Notes: generated by a model not told the origin, from the letters alone. A stretch of DNA of 25,538 nt from Lachnospiraceae bacterium UBA5895 (GCA_002431915.1 DJEP01000082.1:1-25538), one strand, 5' to 3'. Numbered from the stretch's first letter, positions 7,086-15,413 are shown. Numbers and translations: made by a program.

Positions 7086-8075
7086 TTAACAGATAATGTC
7101 CTTATAGTACATTTTCACGATGCTGTGGGGCATGACTACCTGATGTCCTTCCCCACCATTCATCAGCTTGTGTACCTCTTCCACGGCTCTGCTGGAAATG
7201 CTGTAAAAGTCCTGTTTTATGGTATTCATCTGCTTGCCGACATATCCCATCAGGGTAATTCCATCAAAACCGCACACCGGACGGAAAATGTCCATATCAA
7301 TCAGCGCATTCATGGCGCCGATAGCCATCAGATCTGAGGCACAGACTACCACATCCTTGTTTTTCGCATATTTCAGTGCCACATTTCTCGCCGTCAGCTC
7401 ACTGAAATCGCCCTGTCTGACCATCATGGTCAGATTCAGATCCTTCACCAGACGCTTCATGCCTTTTAATCTCTGGTCCGTGACATAGCCGTCTCTCCTG
7501 CCCGCAATATACAGCACCCGCTTGCAGTTGTCATCCAGCACAGTCTTCTTCGCCACATCGTACTGAGCCTGTTCCTGATCAATACTGATGGATGTAGTCC
7601 TGGCATTGACAATGGGGGCATCCACCACCACGCAGGCGAACTGCTTCTCCCGGATCAGCTTCTGCAACATCTTGTCCTCCTTGGACATACCGTAGATCAC
7701 CACGCCGGATATGCTCTGTGAGAGAAAAGACCTCGTGATCTCCTCCGCGGTCATCCCTGCAATCATGGACGGAAAGATCGTCACCACCTCCACGTTGAGT
7801 TCCTTGGCCTTGTCCAGCGCTCCCACCAGATACTGCATGAAGATCTGGTCGATGGCCTGGGTCTGTCTGTTGGGATCCAGCACCAGTGCGATTCTTCCAA
7901 ACTGCTTGGAAGATAACGCAGCGGCAATGGAATTCGGAATATAATTCAGTTCCTTGATAGCTTCCTGTACCTTTTTTTTCGTCTCTTCGCTGACATTCGG
8001 GTAGCCGTTCAAGACCTTGGATACTGTTGAAATTGCCACGCCGGCATGTTTTGCCACTTCCTTAATCGATACCAT
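7086..8075 (-). CDS. LacI/GalR-family transcriptional regulator (probable maltodextrin regulator)
   Basis: DNA-binding repressor with a sugar-binding effector domain, 329 residues, the normal family length. Residues 3-22 give the LacI helix-turn-helix (IKEVAKHAGVAISTVSKVLN), followed by the hinge helix IPNSIAAALSS near 47-57. The rest is a periplasmic-binding-protein-like domain beginning at GRIALVLDPNR. ATG at 8075 follows a GGGGG stretch at short spacing and gives the canonical N-terminus. It lies directly upstream of glgP in the same orientation with no obvious terminator between, so some read-through is possible. The palindromes inside the glgP promoter and below the binding-protein promoter are plausible targets. 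The effector sugar cannot be told from sequence. Confidence 0.92.
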   Translation of the reverse strand: MVSIKEVAKHAGVAISTVSKVLNGYPNVSEETKKKVQEAIKELNYIPNSIAAALSSKQFGRIALVLDPNRQTQAIDQIFMQYLVGALDKAKELNVEVVTIFPSMIAGMTAEEITRSFLSQSISGVVIYGMSKEDKMLQKLIREKQFACVVVDAPIVNARTTSISIDQEQAQYDVAKKTVLDDNCKRVLYIAGRRDGYVTDQRLKGMKRLVKDLNLTMMVRQGDFSELTARNVALKYAKNKDVVVCASDLMAIGAMNALIDMDIFRPVCGFDGITLMGYVGKQMNTIKQDFYSISSRAVEEVHKLMNGGEGHQVVMPHSIVKMYYKDIIC

Positions 8076-8175
8076 AAATCCCCCGTTCCGGGCTGTTTAC
8101 TGCGTCGCCCGTTTCTGTCTGTCACCGCAGTAAAATGCGATCTCATTCCATTTGACGTTTGCTCATATATTCTCT

Positions 8176-8204
8176 ATACTATAAGTTAACGGCATTTAAG
8201 TCAA
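8176..8204 (-). promoter_or_regulatory. Predicted promoter of the lacI-type gene
   Basis: Minus-strand TTGACT (8204-8199), 17-nt spacer, TAGTAT (8181-8176); an alternative -10 TATAGT at 8183-8178 would give a 15-nt spacer. It would leave a leader of about 95 nt. Confidence 0.5.
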
Positions 8205-8234
8205 TGTACAGCATTTACGAAATATAGTGCGAAT

Positions 8235-8256
8235 TTTTGGAAAAGGTTTTCCAAAA
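8235..8256. promoter_or_regulatory. Perfect 22-bp palindrome between lacI-type gene and tadA
   Basis: Arms TTTTGGAAAA and TTTTCCAAAA are exact reverse complements around a central GG. It is in the divergent region, upstream of the lacI-type promoter on one side and in the tadA upstream region on the other. It resembles a LacI-family operator except that the centre is GG rather than CG. There is no T tract for a terminator. Confidence 0.5.
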
Positions 8257-8302
8257 CAGATTAAGGTAGGACAGCGAAAACGCCGGAAAGGTAGCAGATC
8301 CC

Positions 8303-8815
8303 ATGGCAGTCATCAAAAGTGCGGAAGAAAAATATATGAAAGAAGCCCTGAAACAGGCGAAAAAGGCTTACGCTCTGGGAGAAGTCCCCATCGGCTGTGT
8401 CATTGTACACGAGGGGAAGATTATCGGTCGGGGTTATAACCGTCGTAATACAGATAAAAATACGCTGGCGCATGCGGAGATTACCGCTATCAACAAAGCC
8501 AGCAAAGTCATCGGTGACTGGCGACTGGAAGAGTGCACGCTCTATGTAACTTTAGAACCCTGTCAGATGTGCGCCGGCGCCATCGTCCAGGCCAGAATCC
8601 CGGAAGTCGTCATGGGCTGCATGAATCCCAAGGCGGGGTGTGCCGGATCGATCCTGAATATACTGGAAATGCCCCAGTTTAACCATCAAGTGAAAGTTAC
8701 CCGGGGCATTTTAGAAACAGAATGCAGTCAGATGTTAAAAACCTTTTTTGAAGAACTCCGCATCCGTAACAAGCAGGAGAAAGCAGCAAGAAAAACCTTA
8801 GGCGATCTCACGTAA
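8303..8815 (+). CDS. tadA: tRNA-specific adenosine deaminase
   Basis: Converts adenosine 34 of tRNA-Arg(ACG) to inosine, needed for reading CGN codons; cytoplasmic. The 170-residue protein has the cytidine/deoxycytidylate deaminase zinc site: HAE at 57-59 (zinc ligand His57, proton shuttle Glu59) and EPCQMC with Cys87 and Cys90, and the TadA-typical segment EVPIGCVIV near 27-35. ATG at 8303 has a somewhat distant AAAGG; an internal ATG at 8336 (MKEALKQAKKA) is a possible alternative with GGAAG upstream. Its 3' end overlaps the convergent membrane-protein gene by 18 nt. In many Firmicutes the SRP RNA gene follows directly; here it is 3.3 kb further right. Confidence 0.96.
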   Translation: MAVIKSAEEKYMKEALKQAKKAYALGEVPIGCVIVHEGKIIGRGYNRRNTDKNTLAHAEITAINKASKVIGDWRLEECTLYVTLEPCQMCAGAIVQARIPEVVMGCMNPKAGCAGSILNILEMPQFNHQVKVTRGILETECSQMLKTFFEELRIRNKQEKAARKTLGDLT

Positions 8816-10408
8816 TTCTTCGTCCTCACCTGTGTGCTTTCCAGTCTTATTGCTTTTACGCAGATTCCACAGTCCTGTGATCATTCTGCCTGCTGCGTAG
8901 AGTCCCATAGGTGCATACAAGATCAGGAATACATAATAAGGGAATACATATCTGCACTGTGCTTCCCACAGAATGCTGAACAGGAATCCACCTATTACAG
9001 AGATGAGCGGCAGCCACAGCACTGCCGGAAGATCCTTTTTCCGGTACCATGCTCCGAAGGACGCGATCACAGTAAACACCCCTGCCAGATATACGATACT
9101 CTGATAATAGTTGGCGTACTTCCATACCGTTTCATGCAAGTTTCCATAATACAGACTATAAATTACAGGCGACAGTTCCGTTCCTTCCGGGAAGGAATGC
9201 GTTGCTTTCAGGCTGGAAAACAGCGGTTCCAGCCACTGATCCTCCAGCTTATTTTTGAAAAACTCCTTCGTCATCGACGGATTTTCCTTAAATTCCTGTA
9301 GCCTCTCGCGGATATATTCTTTTCCGATCTGTGCAGAAGGCTCCTGTTTGAAATCATTGTCTTCGAATACGGACTGCTGATACCGGTTATAGACACCCGC
9401 CATGCCGTCCGTCTCCTGCATTCCCATAGCGATCCAGAGAATACTGGGGATACCGATACCATCCGGATATCCGGAACGGTATTCATACATCACATCCACA
9501 GTTTTCACCGAAAGCGCCGCGGTCAGTAGTATAGCCACTCCTGTCAGCAGGAATTTCCACTTCTTTTTCTTCAGGCTTACAAGTAATGCATAGATTGCCA
9601 CAGCGATGAGGACGATCCATGTATTTTTCCGGGCAAGCAGCGCCATAGCTGCCGCAAACACCGCCACTGCAAGATATCTCTTCTGCTCATAGTGTTCATA
9701 CGCGCTGACCGCCCAGAACAGGATCATGCAAAAGCTGATGCTTAAGATGTCTCCATAGATGTAGGGTAAATAAAGCAGAAACGGCATGCAGCCAAGCAGC
9801 ATGGCACAATAAAGAATACGGAATACTGTCCGGTCAGTGTTCAGTTTTAAGAAGCCATAACCTGCCATAATCGCAAGCAGCCACCAGATCACATGCGCGA
9901 TCTTCGCAGAAGTATAGTTAAAGTTGCCGAAAAAGGTGAACAGAATCTCATACAACGCGCCCAGCCCTTTTTGCTGCTGGTACATTCCCACATAGCCACC
10001 GGGCTCTAACATGATATAATTGCCTTCCCTCGCATATGCCGCGAAAGCAGCTACGCCGATCTGATCCCCTTCCGGAAAATAGGGATTCTTCAAAATATAC
10101 AAAATTCCCAGAACAAACGCTGCCACGCCGGTCAGTATCAGCACTCCCAGGCATATTTTCTCCTGCAGCACCCGATTGGTTCTCGCAAGCATTCTGTCCA
10201 GTCCCCAGACCACTGCCACTGCCAGCAAAAATGCCAGAATATGCTTCCATGTGATATCTTTGACCAGAATATTCCGAATGCTGTAGTCCACGGTTCCGTA
10301 ATAAGAGTACCGGCATGCCCAGTAACCAAGCAGTGCCATGACCGGAAGCGTACATACCAGGAGTATTCCCAATAGCAGATGATATATTTGTTCGTTTTTC
10401 CCTTTCAT
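8798..10408 (-). CDS. Polytopic membrane protein, GT-C glycosyltransferase-like
   Basis: Probable membrane glycosyltransferase using a lipid-linked sugar donor on the outer face of the membrane; target unknown. The 536-residue protein has about 12 hydrophobic segments across its length. An acidic motif, PEGDQ near 111-116, follows the third segment, a position where GT-C enzymes carry catalytic acidic residues, and a soluble loop of about 110 residues (from KTVDVMYEYRSGYPDG to the segment YYQSIVYLAGVF) separates the final membrane segments. ATG at 10408 is preferred because AAGGA precedes it; the longer start at 10444 lacks a ribosome binding site. It follows a second membrane protein of similar kind by 39 nt, so the pair forms an operon. 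A specific glycan cannot be assigned. Confidence 0.7.
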   Translation of the reverse strand: MKGKNEQIYHLLLGILLVCTLPVMALLGYWACRYSYYGTVDYSIRNILVKDITWKHILAFLLAVAVVWGLDRMLARTNRVLQEKICLGVLILTGVAAFVLGILYILKNPYFPEGDQIGVAAFAAYAREGNYIMLEPGGYVGMYQQQKGLGALYEILFTFFGNFNYTSAKIAHVIWWLLAIMAGYGFLKLNTDRTVFRILYCAMLLGCMPFLLYLPYIYGDILSISFCMILFWAVSAYEHYEQKRYLAVAVFAAAMALLARKNTWIVLIAVAIYALLVSLKKKKWKFLLTGVAILLTAALSVKTVDVMYEYRSGYPDGIGIPSILWIAMGMQETDGMAGVYNRYQQSVFEDNDFKQEPSAQIGKEYIRERLQEFKENPSMTKEFFKNKLEDQWLEPLFSSLKATHSFPEGTELSPVIYSLYYGNLHETVWKYANYYQSIVYLAGVFTVIASFGAWYRKKDLPAVLWLPLISVIGGFLFSILWEAQCRYVFPYYVFLILYAPMGLYAAGRMITGLWNLRKSNKTGKHTGEDEELREIA

Positions 10409-10447
10409 CTCTTTGTATCCTTTTCCAAAGCGTCCATTTCTCATTTT

Positions 10448-12037
10448 CTATAGGTTAACATAGTTCCTGTCACCTATATATACCGCAAGCTTTTCATTTT
10501 CGTATTCCAGGATAGGTGCCTCTCCCTCAGGGAACTGTTGCTCGAAGGCTTCCCGCATGCCTGTCCGCACCACATAGGCAGTCCGCATGTCTGTGGGAAG
10601 TGTGGGCGGATACCATTTCGTGCTAGTAAGCCACCAATAGCCCGCCAGATTTCCCATGGAATAAGAATGTCCCATGGTGACCCTGCCGTCTGTGATCAGG
10701 CTGATTCTCTCCGCATCCCAGAATTCCGCATAGCCGTATTCGATATCATTTTCCGTCAGGAAATCAGCTACTTCCTGGTACTCCTGCAGGTTATCCCGGG
10801 TCGTCACCGCGCCGTAATAAGTGTATTTCAGATTCAATACGGAAAATGCCCCCACCGCAATGAAAATCAGTCCCGCAAAAACAGGCTGTTTTCCGGTCAG
10901 ATGTTCCACCAGAATCGCCACGATCACCGCTGCTGCAAACCATGCCATGAAAAAGTAGTAATGTGCCGCCTCCGCGGAAGTAATGCCGATGATAAACGCT
11001 GTAACTCCTACCGAGACAAGCAGGATCCCCACGGATTTCTTCTCTCTGTCGGAGGCATCGGACCTTTTACGGAAAATATACCAGATGCCGTATCCCAACA
11101 GGATGAGAAATGCCCACAAAAGCAGCTGAATCAGGGAGTCAAAACTACCTACTTTCACATTGCCCGCCAGTCCGAAATTCTCTAAAATGGCTGCCGGTAC
11201 GGTGATTAAAAGCTTTTCCACTGCTTCCTGCGGCTTCAGCAGATATACCGCATAGTCTCCTCTTCCTCCATACAGGCAGGAGATCAAAAATGTAAACACC
11301 AGGCTTCCAACGAATCCCGTCGCCAGGTAGCGACCTCCAGGAAGCTTCTCCCGCAGATGTCCGGATTCCAGGAACAGTGCAATCACTTCCGTTATTACCA
11401 ATGGCAGAATCACCACCTGCAGGCAGCGCTGTCCGCCACAGTTTAGCAGCACAGCTGCCACGAACAGAGCAAGCCAGGAAAGCAGTCCCTTTTTCGTGAG
11501 TCTGCGCTCTTCCCGCAGTTTCAGATAAAACAAAATGCTTAAAAACAGGAAAATGCCATGAAATACGTAATACTCCGCAAACAGAAATAATAAAAGCATC
11601 ACAAACGGCACCATCTGCCCTTCATTACGCCATCCGTTCGCCGGCAGTGCGCACAATACAAGCAACGCTGTAATCGCCGCCGGTCTGCCCAGTGACAGTT
11701 TTCTTAAAAAGTAGTAAAAAGCGCCCAGAAACGCTGCTCCCAGCAAGATACAGGTGATTCCCACAGCCGTCTGCATACTGCCTGTCATGCCATAAAATAC
11801 GGACGCCACCGTGGGCATGCCGATAATGCGGCGCTCCGTGCTGGAGATCCAGTCATCGGGAACAATGTCCTTCTCTGTCCAGATCTCCCTTGCCAGCAAC
11901 GCTTCCGCAGCAATATCCGAATCCACATGCTGAGCATATTTGTATAAGTTAAGATAGCAGAATACTCCGAGATATACCAGTAACAGTGCTCCTATGATCC
12001 ATCCCAACAGTGTCATACCTTTACGATTGTCCTTCAT
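10448..12037 (-). CDS. Polytopic membrane protein, GT-C glycosyltransferase-like, with C-terminal soluble domain
   Basis: First gene of a two-gene operon of large membrane proteins. The 529-residue protein has about 11 hydrophobic segments and a C-terminal soluble part of roughly 110 residues (from the stretch TTRDNLQEYQEVADFLTEND) likely outside the membrane, as in PMT/ArnT-like GT-C proteins. After the first membrane segment comes HVDSDIAAEALLAREIW with Asp39 and Asp41, fitting the acidic catalytic loop of that fold. ATG at 12037 follows GGAG with 7-nt spacing; the longer in-frame start at 12088 has none. A good promoter lies at 12071-12099. Function is inferred from architecture only; a wall or surface-polysaccharide role is likely. 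Confidence 0.68.
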   Translation of the reverse strand: MKDNRKGMTLLGWIIGALLLVYLGVFCYLNLYKYAQHVDSDIAAEALLAREIWTEKDIVPDDWISSTERRIIGMPTVASVFYGMTGSMQTAVGITCILLGAAFLGAFYYFLRKLSLGRPAAITALLVLCALPANGWRNEGQMVPFVMLLLFLFAEYYVFHGIFLFLSILFYLKLREERRLTKKGLLSWLALFVAAVLLNCGGQRCLQVVILPLVITEVIALFLESGHLREKLPGGRYLATGFVGSLVFTFLISCLYGGRGDYAVYLLKPQEAVEKLLITVPAAILENFGLAGNVKVGSFDSLIQLLLWAFLILLGYGIWYIFRKRSDASDREKKSVGILLVSVGVTAFIIGITSAEAAHYYFFMAWFAAAVIVAILVEHLTGKQPVFAGLIFIAVGAFSVLNLKYTYYGAVTTRDNLQEYQEVADFLTENDIEYGYAEFWDAERISLITDGRVTMGHSYSMGNLAGYWWLTSTKWYPPTLPTDMRTAYVVRTGMREAFEQQFPEGEAPILEYENEKLAVYIGDRNYVNL

Positions 12038-12070
12038 TGATTTTCTCCGACAACAGATATTTTTGTTTTC

Positions 12071-12099
12071 ATAATAGCACGGTTCCACGCTTCCATCAA
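12071..12099 (-). promoter_or_regulatory. Promoter of the membrane-protein operon
   Basis: Minus-strand TTGATG (12099-12094), 17-nt spacer, TATTAT (12076-12071). It is back-to-back with the SRP RNA promoter; the two -35 boxes are only 11 bp apart. Confidence 0.65.
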
Positions 12100-12110
12100 G
12101 GCAAAGAGAC

Positions 12111-12139
12111 TTGACAAAAAGAGATTAACACGCTAAACT
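12111..12139 (+). promoter_or_regulatory. Strong promoter of the SRP RNA
   Basis: Consensus -35 TTGACA (12111-12116), 17-nt spacer, -10 TAAACT (12134-12139). The start would fall at about 12146, exactly where the terminal SRP stem begins. Confidence 0.82.
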
Positions 12140-12145
12140 TAAAAA

Positions 12146-12309
12146 GCCGTATATGTCGGGTTGCCATGCAGTGGTGATGAAACTCGGTCTTACGCAATGG
12201 GAATCTACGAACCGTGTCAGGTTGGGAACAAAGCAGCACTAAGTAGAACCTTCCATGTGCCGTGAGGAAACTGGGTGGAGCTGCTGTGTGGTCCGGCGTA
12301 TGCGGTTTT
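12146..12309 (+). ncRNA. ffs: Signal recognition particle RNA (Firmicutes type)
   Basis: RNA core of the signal recognition particle, which binds Ffh and targets membrane proteins, of which this window encodes several. The conserved helix 8 region is clear: GTCAGG, a GGAA tetraloop (12225-12228) closed by TTG/CAA, then AGCAGCACTAAG. Upstream the segment GAAACTCGGTCTTACGCA and downstream CTTCCATGTGCCGTG also fit the larger Firmicutes form with an Alu-like end. The 5' end GCCGTATATGTCGG pairs with CCGGCGTATGCGGT at the 3' end using G-U pairs. A T-rich tract follows at 12305-12316. Ends are estimated to within a few nucleotides. Confidence 0.93.
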
Positions 12310-12458
12310 GATTTTTGTAATTGTTCAGAGCCATTCAAATCAAATCCGTATGTACATCGAATGCTTTCATTTGACATGATTTATATTCCAAATGGAGAAG
12401 TCTGAGTAGTTATGGGAATTTATAGAATATGATATGAATAAAAGGAAGAGGTACAGAT

Positions 12459-13409
12459 ATGGCTGCAGGAACTACTGCTTTTTCGAATAATAACGCTGAC
12501 GTTTGGCTCCGTGATATCATGTCCGACTGTGTGCTTTGCCCCCGTGCCTGCCATGTTAACCGCCTCGCCGGGCAGACCGGATACTGCGGACAGACTGCCG
12601 AGATCATGGCGGCGAGAGCCTCTCTGCATTACTGGGAGGAGCCCTGCATCTCCGGTACCTCCGGCTCCGGAACGGTCTTTTTCTCCGGATGTAATCTGCG
12701 TTGTGTGTTCTGCCAGAATCATAATATTGCCCTCGGAAAAGCGGGTCGCGTGATCACTCCGGAGCATCTGGTGGAGATTTTTTTACAATTGCAGGAGCAG
12801 GGTGCGAACAATATCAATCTGGTAACTCCTACCCATTTTCTGCCGCAGATTGCCATTGCTTTAGAACAGGCAAAATGCCAGGGGCTTCATCTTCCCATTG
12901 TATACAATACCGGAAGTTACGAATCCGTGGATGCACTACGACACTTAGAGGGGCTTGTGGATATCTATCTCCCGGATCTGAAATATCTGTCTGCGGAATT
13001 ATCCGCTGCTTATTCTCATGCTCCGGATTACTTTGAAGTCGCTTGTGCTGCCATTGCGGAAATGTACCGTCAGGCAGGGGATCCCGTCATCGACCCGGAT
13101 ACCGGTCTGATGCAGCGGGGTATGATCGTGCGTCATCTCCTTCTTCCGGGACAGACGAAGGATTCTAAAAAGATCCTGCGCTATCTCCACGAGACCTACG
13201 GGGATCATATCTATATCAGCATCATGAATCAGTATACACCCCTGTCGCAGGTAGCAGGCATCGAAGCATTGAATCGCACCGTGACGCCGCAGGAATATGA
13301 CCGGGTATTACGATTTGCCGAACGGATTGGCATTGAGCGGGGATTTCGTCAGGAGGGATCTGCCGCCAGCGAAAGTTTCATTCCGGAATTTGATGAACGG
13401 GGGCTGTGA
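12459..13409 (+). CDS. PflX-like radical SAM protein (COG1313 type)
   Basis: Radical SAM iron-sulfur protein related to pyruvate formate-lyase activating enzymes, with no firmly established substrate. The 316-residue protein has the radical SAM cluster motif GCNLRCVFC (Cys78, Cys82, Cys85) and, before it, a four-cysteine set (Cys24, Cys27, Cys31, Cys43) in CVLCPRACHVNR...GYCG, typical of the PflX/AmmeMemoRadiSam-like family. The stretch HYWEEPCISGTSGSGTVFF is also characteristic. ATG at 12459 follows AGGAAGAGG with good spacing. It lies 150 nt after the SRP RNA in the same orientation; that gap shows a TTGACA at 12371 without a well-placed -10. It ends 5 nt from a convergent gene. No PFL gene is present here, so a link to pyruvate formate-lyase is not supported. 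Confidence 0.88.
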   Translation: MAAGTTAFSNNNADVWLRDIMSDCVLCPRACHVNRLAGQTGYCGQTAEIMAARASLHYWEEPCISGTSGSGTVFFSGCNLRCVFCQNHNIALGKAGRVITPEHLVEIFLQLQEQGANNINLVTPTHFLPQIAIALEQAKCQGLHLPIVYNTGSYESVDALRHLEGLVDIYLPDLKYLSAELSAAYSHAPDYFEVACAAIAEMYRQAGDPVIDPDTGLMQRGMIVRHLLLPGQTKDSKKILRYLHETYGDHIYISIMNQYTPLSQVAGIEALNRTVTPQEYDRVLRFAERIGIERGFRQEGSAASESFIPEFDERGL

Positions 13410-13414
13410 TCCTC

Positions 13415-14272
13415 TCACAATTCCACCGCGATCAGATAATATCCGAAATCCCCGTCCCATGCCGGTTCCCTGGCACCTTCAAAGCTTTCAAAGCCAAACA
13501 TTCTGGCTACCTGCTTTTCCCTCTCGTAAAAATTCCCCGGAACACCAATATAATATTTCACCTGCCCGGAAGTCTCCTGCCGCATGAGCAGCAAATGTCT
13601 GTAATTGTAATATCCGTGCAGTAAAAAGCTGTTATGGGTCATCTGGTAATACTTTTCCTGCAGTATCACAAAATCCTCCGGTCCCACCGACAGGAATTCT
13701 CTCGAATCACGGAAGGGATGGATATGGGGATAAATACTGCTCAGTTGTTCCCATTTGGTGTCCTGCATATGTACGGTGTTTCCCGCTTCTTTTACTGATT
13801 TCGTAGGCTCTTCTACCTGCTGCCTCCTATTTTCTCTGCTTATCTCCGGCATTTGTGTCGTCTGCGCTGCTACGATCTTCTCCGATATCCCGATCTCATC
13901 ATCCGACGTTTTACTTTCCGGCGCTTTGTCTGTCGGGTTTTTCCGGGCTCCGGCAAATCGTCCTATGATCTCCCGGTTCCCACTTAAGGGAATCCGGATT
14001 CCTAAGATATCTTCTCCCTCTCGCTGCGATTTGGGAATTTTTTTCTCGCAGGATGCTTTCCCCTGCATCACCTGGATCTCACAGAGCAGTTCTTCCTCCG
14101 GATCTCTTTGCAGGTAGAGCTGCAGACTGCCTGACACTGTCGAAACATTCGACAGCTGTACCCTCAGAATAGATTCTCTGTCCAGGCTCTCCAGCCTTGC
14201 GTATCCCGCACTTCCGATCCGCTGTCCGTTTTCCCATAGTTCCAGATAGCTGATCTGTTTTCGATATGACAT
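13415..14272 (-). CDS. Uncharacterised Lachnospiraceae-type protein (possibly DUF6128 C-terminal domain)
   Basis: Function unknown. The 285-residue protein has three parts: an N-terminal beta-rich domain (1 to about 110) with repeated short strands, a polar Glu/Lys/Ser/Thr-rich linker (about 110-165) that is probably disordered, and a C-terminal domain (about 170-285) with aromatic, conserved-looking motifs such as SIYPHIHPFRDSREFLSVGP and YYIGVPGNFYEREKQVARMF. From memory the last part resembles a family named DUF6128, which I cannot verify. No signal peptide or membrane segment is seen. ATG at 14272 follows AGGGGG, but this site is inside the 3' arm of a terminator hairpin (14279-14318). 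Confidence 0.75.
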   Translation of the reverse strand: MSYRKQISYLELWENGQRIGSAGYARLESLDRESILRVQLSNVSTVSGSLQLYLQRDPEEELLCEIQVMQGKASCEKKIPKSQREGEDILGIRIPLSGNREIIGRFAGARKNPTDKAPESKTSDDEIGISEKIVAAQTTQMPEISRENRRQQVEEPTKSVKEAGNTVHMQDTKWEQLSSIYPHIHPFRDSREFLSVGPEDFVILQEKYYQMTHNSFLLHGYYNYRHLLLMRQETSGQVKYYIGVPGNFYEREKQVARMFGFESFEGAREPAWDGDFGYYLIAVEL

Positions 14273-14278
14273 AAAAAT

Positions 14279-14318
14279 CCCCCTGCATAAAGTATTCTAA
14301 TTATCTTTATGCAGGGGG
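14279..14318 (-). terminator. Terminator hairpin that also contains the next gene's ribosome binding site
   Basis: Perfect 14-bp inverted repeat CCCCCTGCATAAAG / CTTTATGCAGGGGG with a 12-nt loop, followed on the minus strand by ATTTTT and at once by the ATG of the next gene. It is a good intrinsic terminator for the CdaR-type gene ending at 14325. The GGGGG of the 3' arm is the only Shine-Dalgarno sequence for the downstream gene, so the hairpin would hide it in read-through transcripts. Confidence 0.8.
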
Positions 14319-14324
14319 TTGTCC

Positions 14325-15413
14325 TTAATATTCCTGGCTGTCCAGATATTTCATATAGTTTACAACCATTAATGCAATCTTGAAGGTCAGTGCATCGTCA
14401 AAGCTGCGCAGATCCAGTCCGGTGCTCTTCTGGATCTTCTCGATACGATACACCAGCGTATTACGGTGTACAAACAGCTGTCTGGAGGTCTCTGATACAT
14501 TCAGATTGTTCTCAAAGAACTTGTTCAATGTGTTCAATGTCTCTTCATCCAAATCGTAAGGCACATTGTCACCGAAGATCTCTTCAATGAATATCTTGCA
14601 CAGGTTCACCGGCAGCTGATAGATCAGGCGGCCGATTCCCAGGGTGCTGTAGGCTACCACTTTTTTCTCCGCATAGAAGATCTTGCCCACATCCAGTGCC
14701 ATCTTGGCTTCTTTATAGGATTTGGATACATCCTTCAGCTCCTGTACCACAGTACCGTAAGCAACCTTTACATCCAGCAATGCTTCTGCATTCATCATGG
14801 CCACAATGGTCTCCGCCAGCTCATGCAGAGTCTCCGGTGTGGTGGTATTTTCTACAGATTTGATCAGGATCAGACTGGATTCATCCACAGCAGTGACATA
14901 GTCGCCCGCCTGTGGGGAGAACATTCCCTTCAGAACCTCAGATACAATACCGTCTTTCTCATCCTTCGTCTCAATCAGATATACCGCTCTGGGGCAGGTT
15001 ACCTCCACATGGAGCTTCTTCGCCCTGTTATAGATATCTACCAGCAGCAGATTGTCCAGCAACAGGTTCTGGAAAAAGTTGTTCCGGTCAAAACGCTCTT
15101 TATAGGCAATGATAAGATTCTGAATCTGGCTGACCGCAATCTTGCCCACCATATATACATCATCGGTCATTCCCCGCGCCACCAGGACATAGAGCAGTTC
15201 GCCCTCATCCCGTATCTTCAGAAGATGATGTACTCCGATCACCTGGCTGTCCGCCGGAGAAGCTACGAATCCGGTGATCAGATCCGTTGTAATGTCATCT
15301 TTCTCCATGGTCGATGCCACGACAGATCCGTTCAGGTCATAGACTCCGAGATCTACCTTTGTAATGGCTTTTAATTCGTCAATGCTTGTCTGTATAATCT
15401 GGCTGGTTATCAT
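14325..15413 (-). CDS. CdaR/PucR-family transcriptional regulator
   Basis: Transcription factor of the carbohydrate-diacid regulator type. In the 362-residue protein, residues 1 to about 125 form a putative diacid recognition domain (LGVYDLNGSVVASTM near 22-36), the middle resembles the GGDEF-like domain of this family (KVAYGTVVQELKDVSKSYKEA), and about 303-328 give the C-terminal PucR helix-turn-helix, with VHRNTLVYRIEKIQ. No membrane segment. ATG at 15413 follows AAGGGAG. It begins 38 nt after the GH2 stop on the same strand, so it could be the last gene of that operon or have its own promoter inside the GH2 gene. E. coli CdaR responds to glycerate-type diacids; the ligand here is unknown. 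Confidence 0.88.
   Translation of the reverse strand: MITSQIIQTSIDELKAITKVDLGVYDLNGSVVASTMEKDDITTDLITGFVASPADSQVIGVHHLLKIRDEGELLYVLVARGMTDDVYMVGKIAVSQIQNLIIAYKERFDRNNFFQNLLLDNLLLVDIYNRAKKLHVEVTCPRAVYLIETKDEKDGIVSEVLKGMFSPQAGDYVTAVDESSLILIKSVENTTTPETLHELAETIVAMMNAEALLDVKVAYGTVVQELKDVSKSYKEAKMALDVGKIFYAEKKVVAYSTLGIGRLIYQLPVNLCKIFIEEIFGDNVPYDLDEETLNTLNKFFENNLNVSETSRQLFVHRNTLVYRIEKIQKSTGLDLRSFDDALTFKIALMVVNYMKYLDSQEY

Noticed and set aside
12096..12377. Minus-strand open frame of 93 codons over the SRP RNA
   Set aside because: The region is fully explained by the SRP RNA and its promoter on the plus strand.
12371..12433. Promoter for the radical SAM gene (TTGACA at 12371, TATGAT at 12428)
   Set aside because: The two boxes are about 50 nt apart, and neither has a partner at normal spacing.
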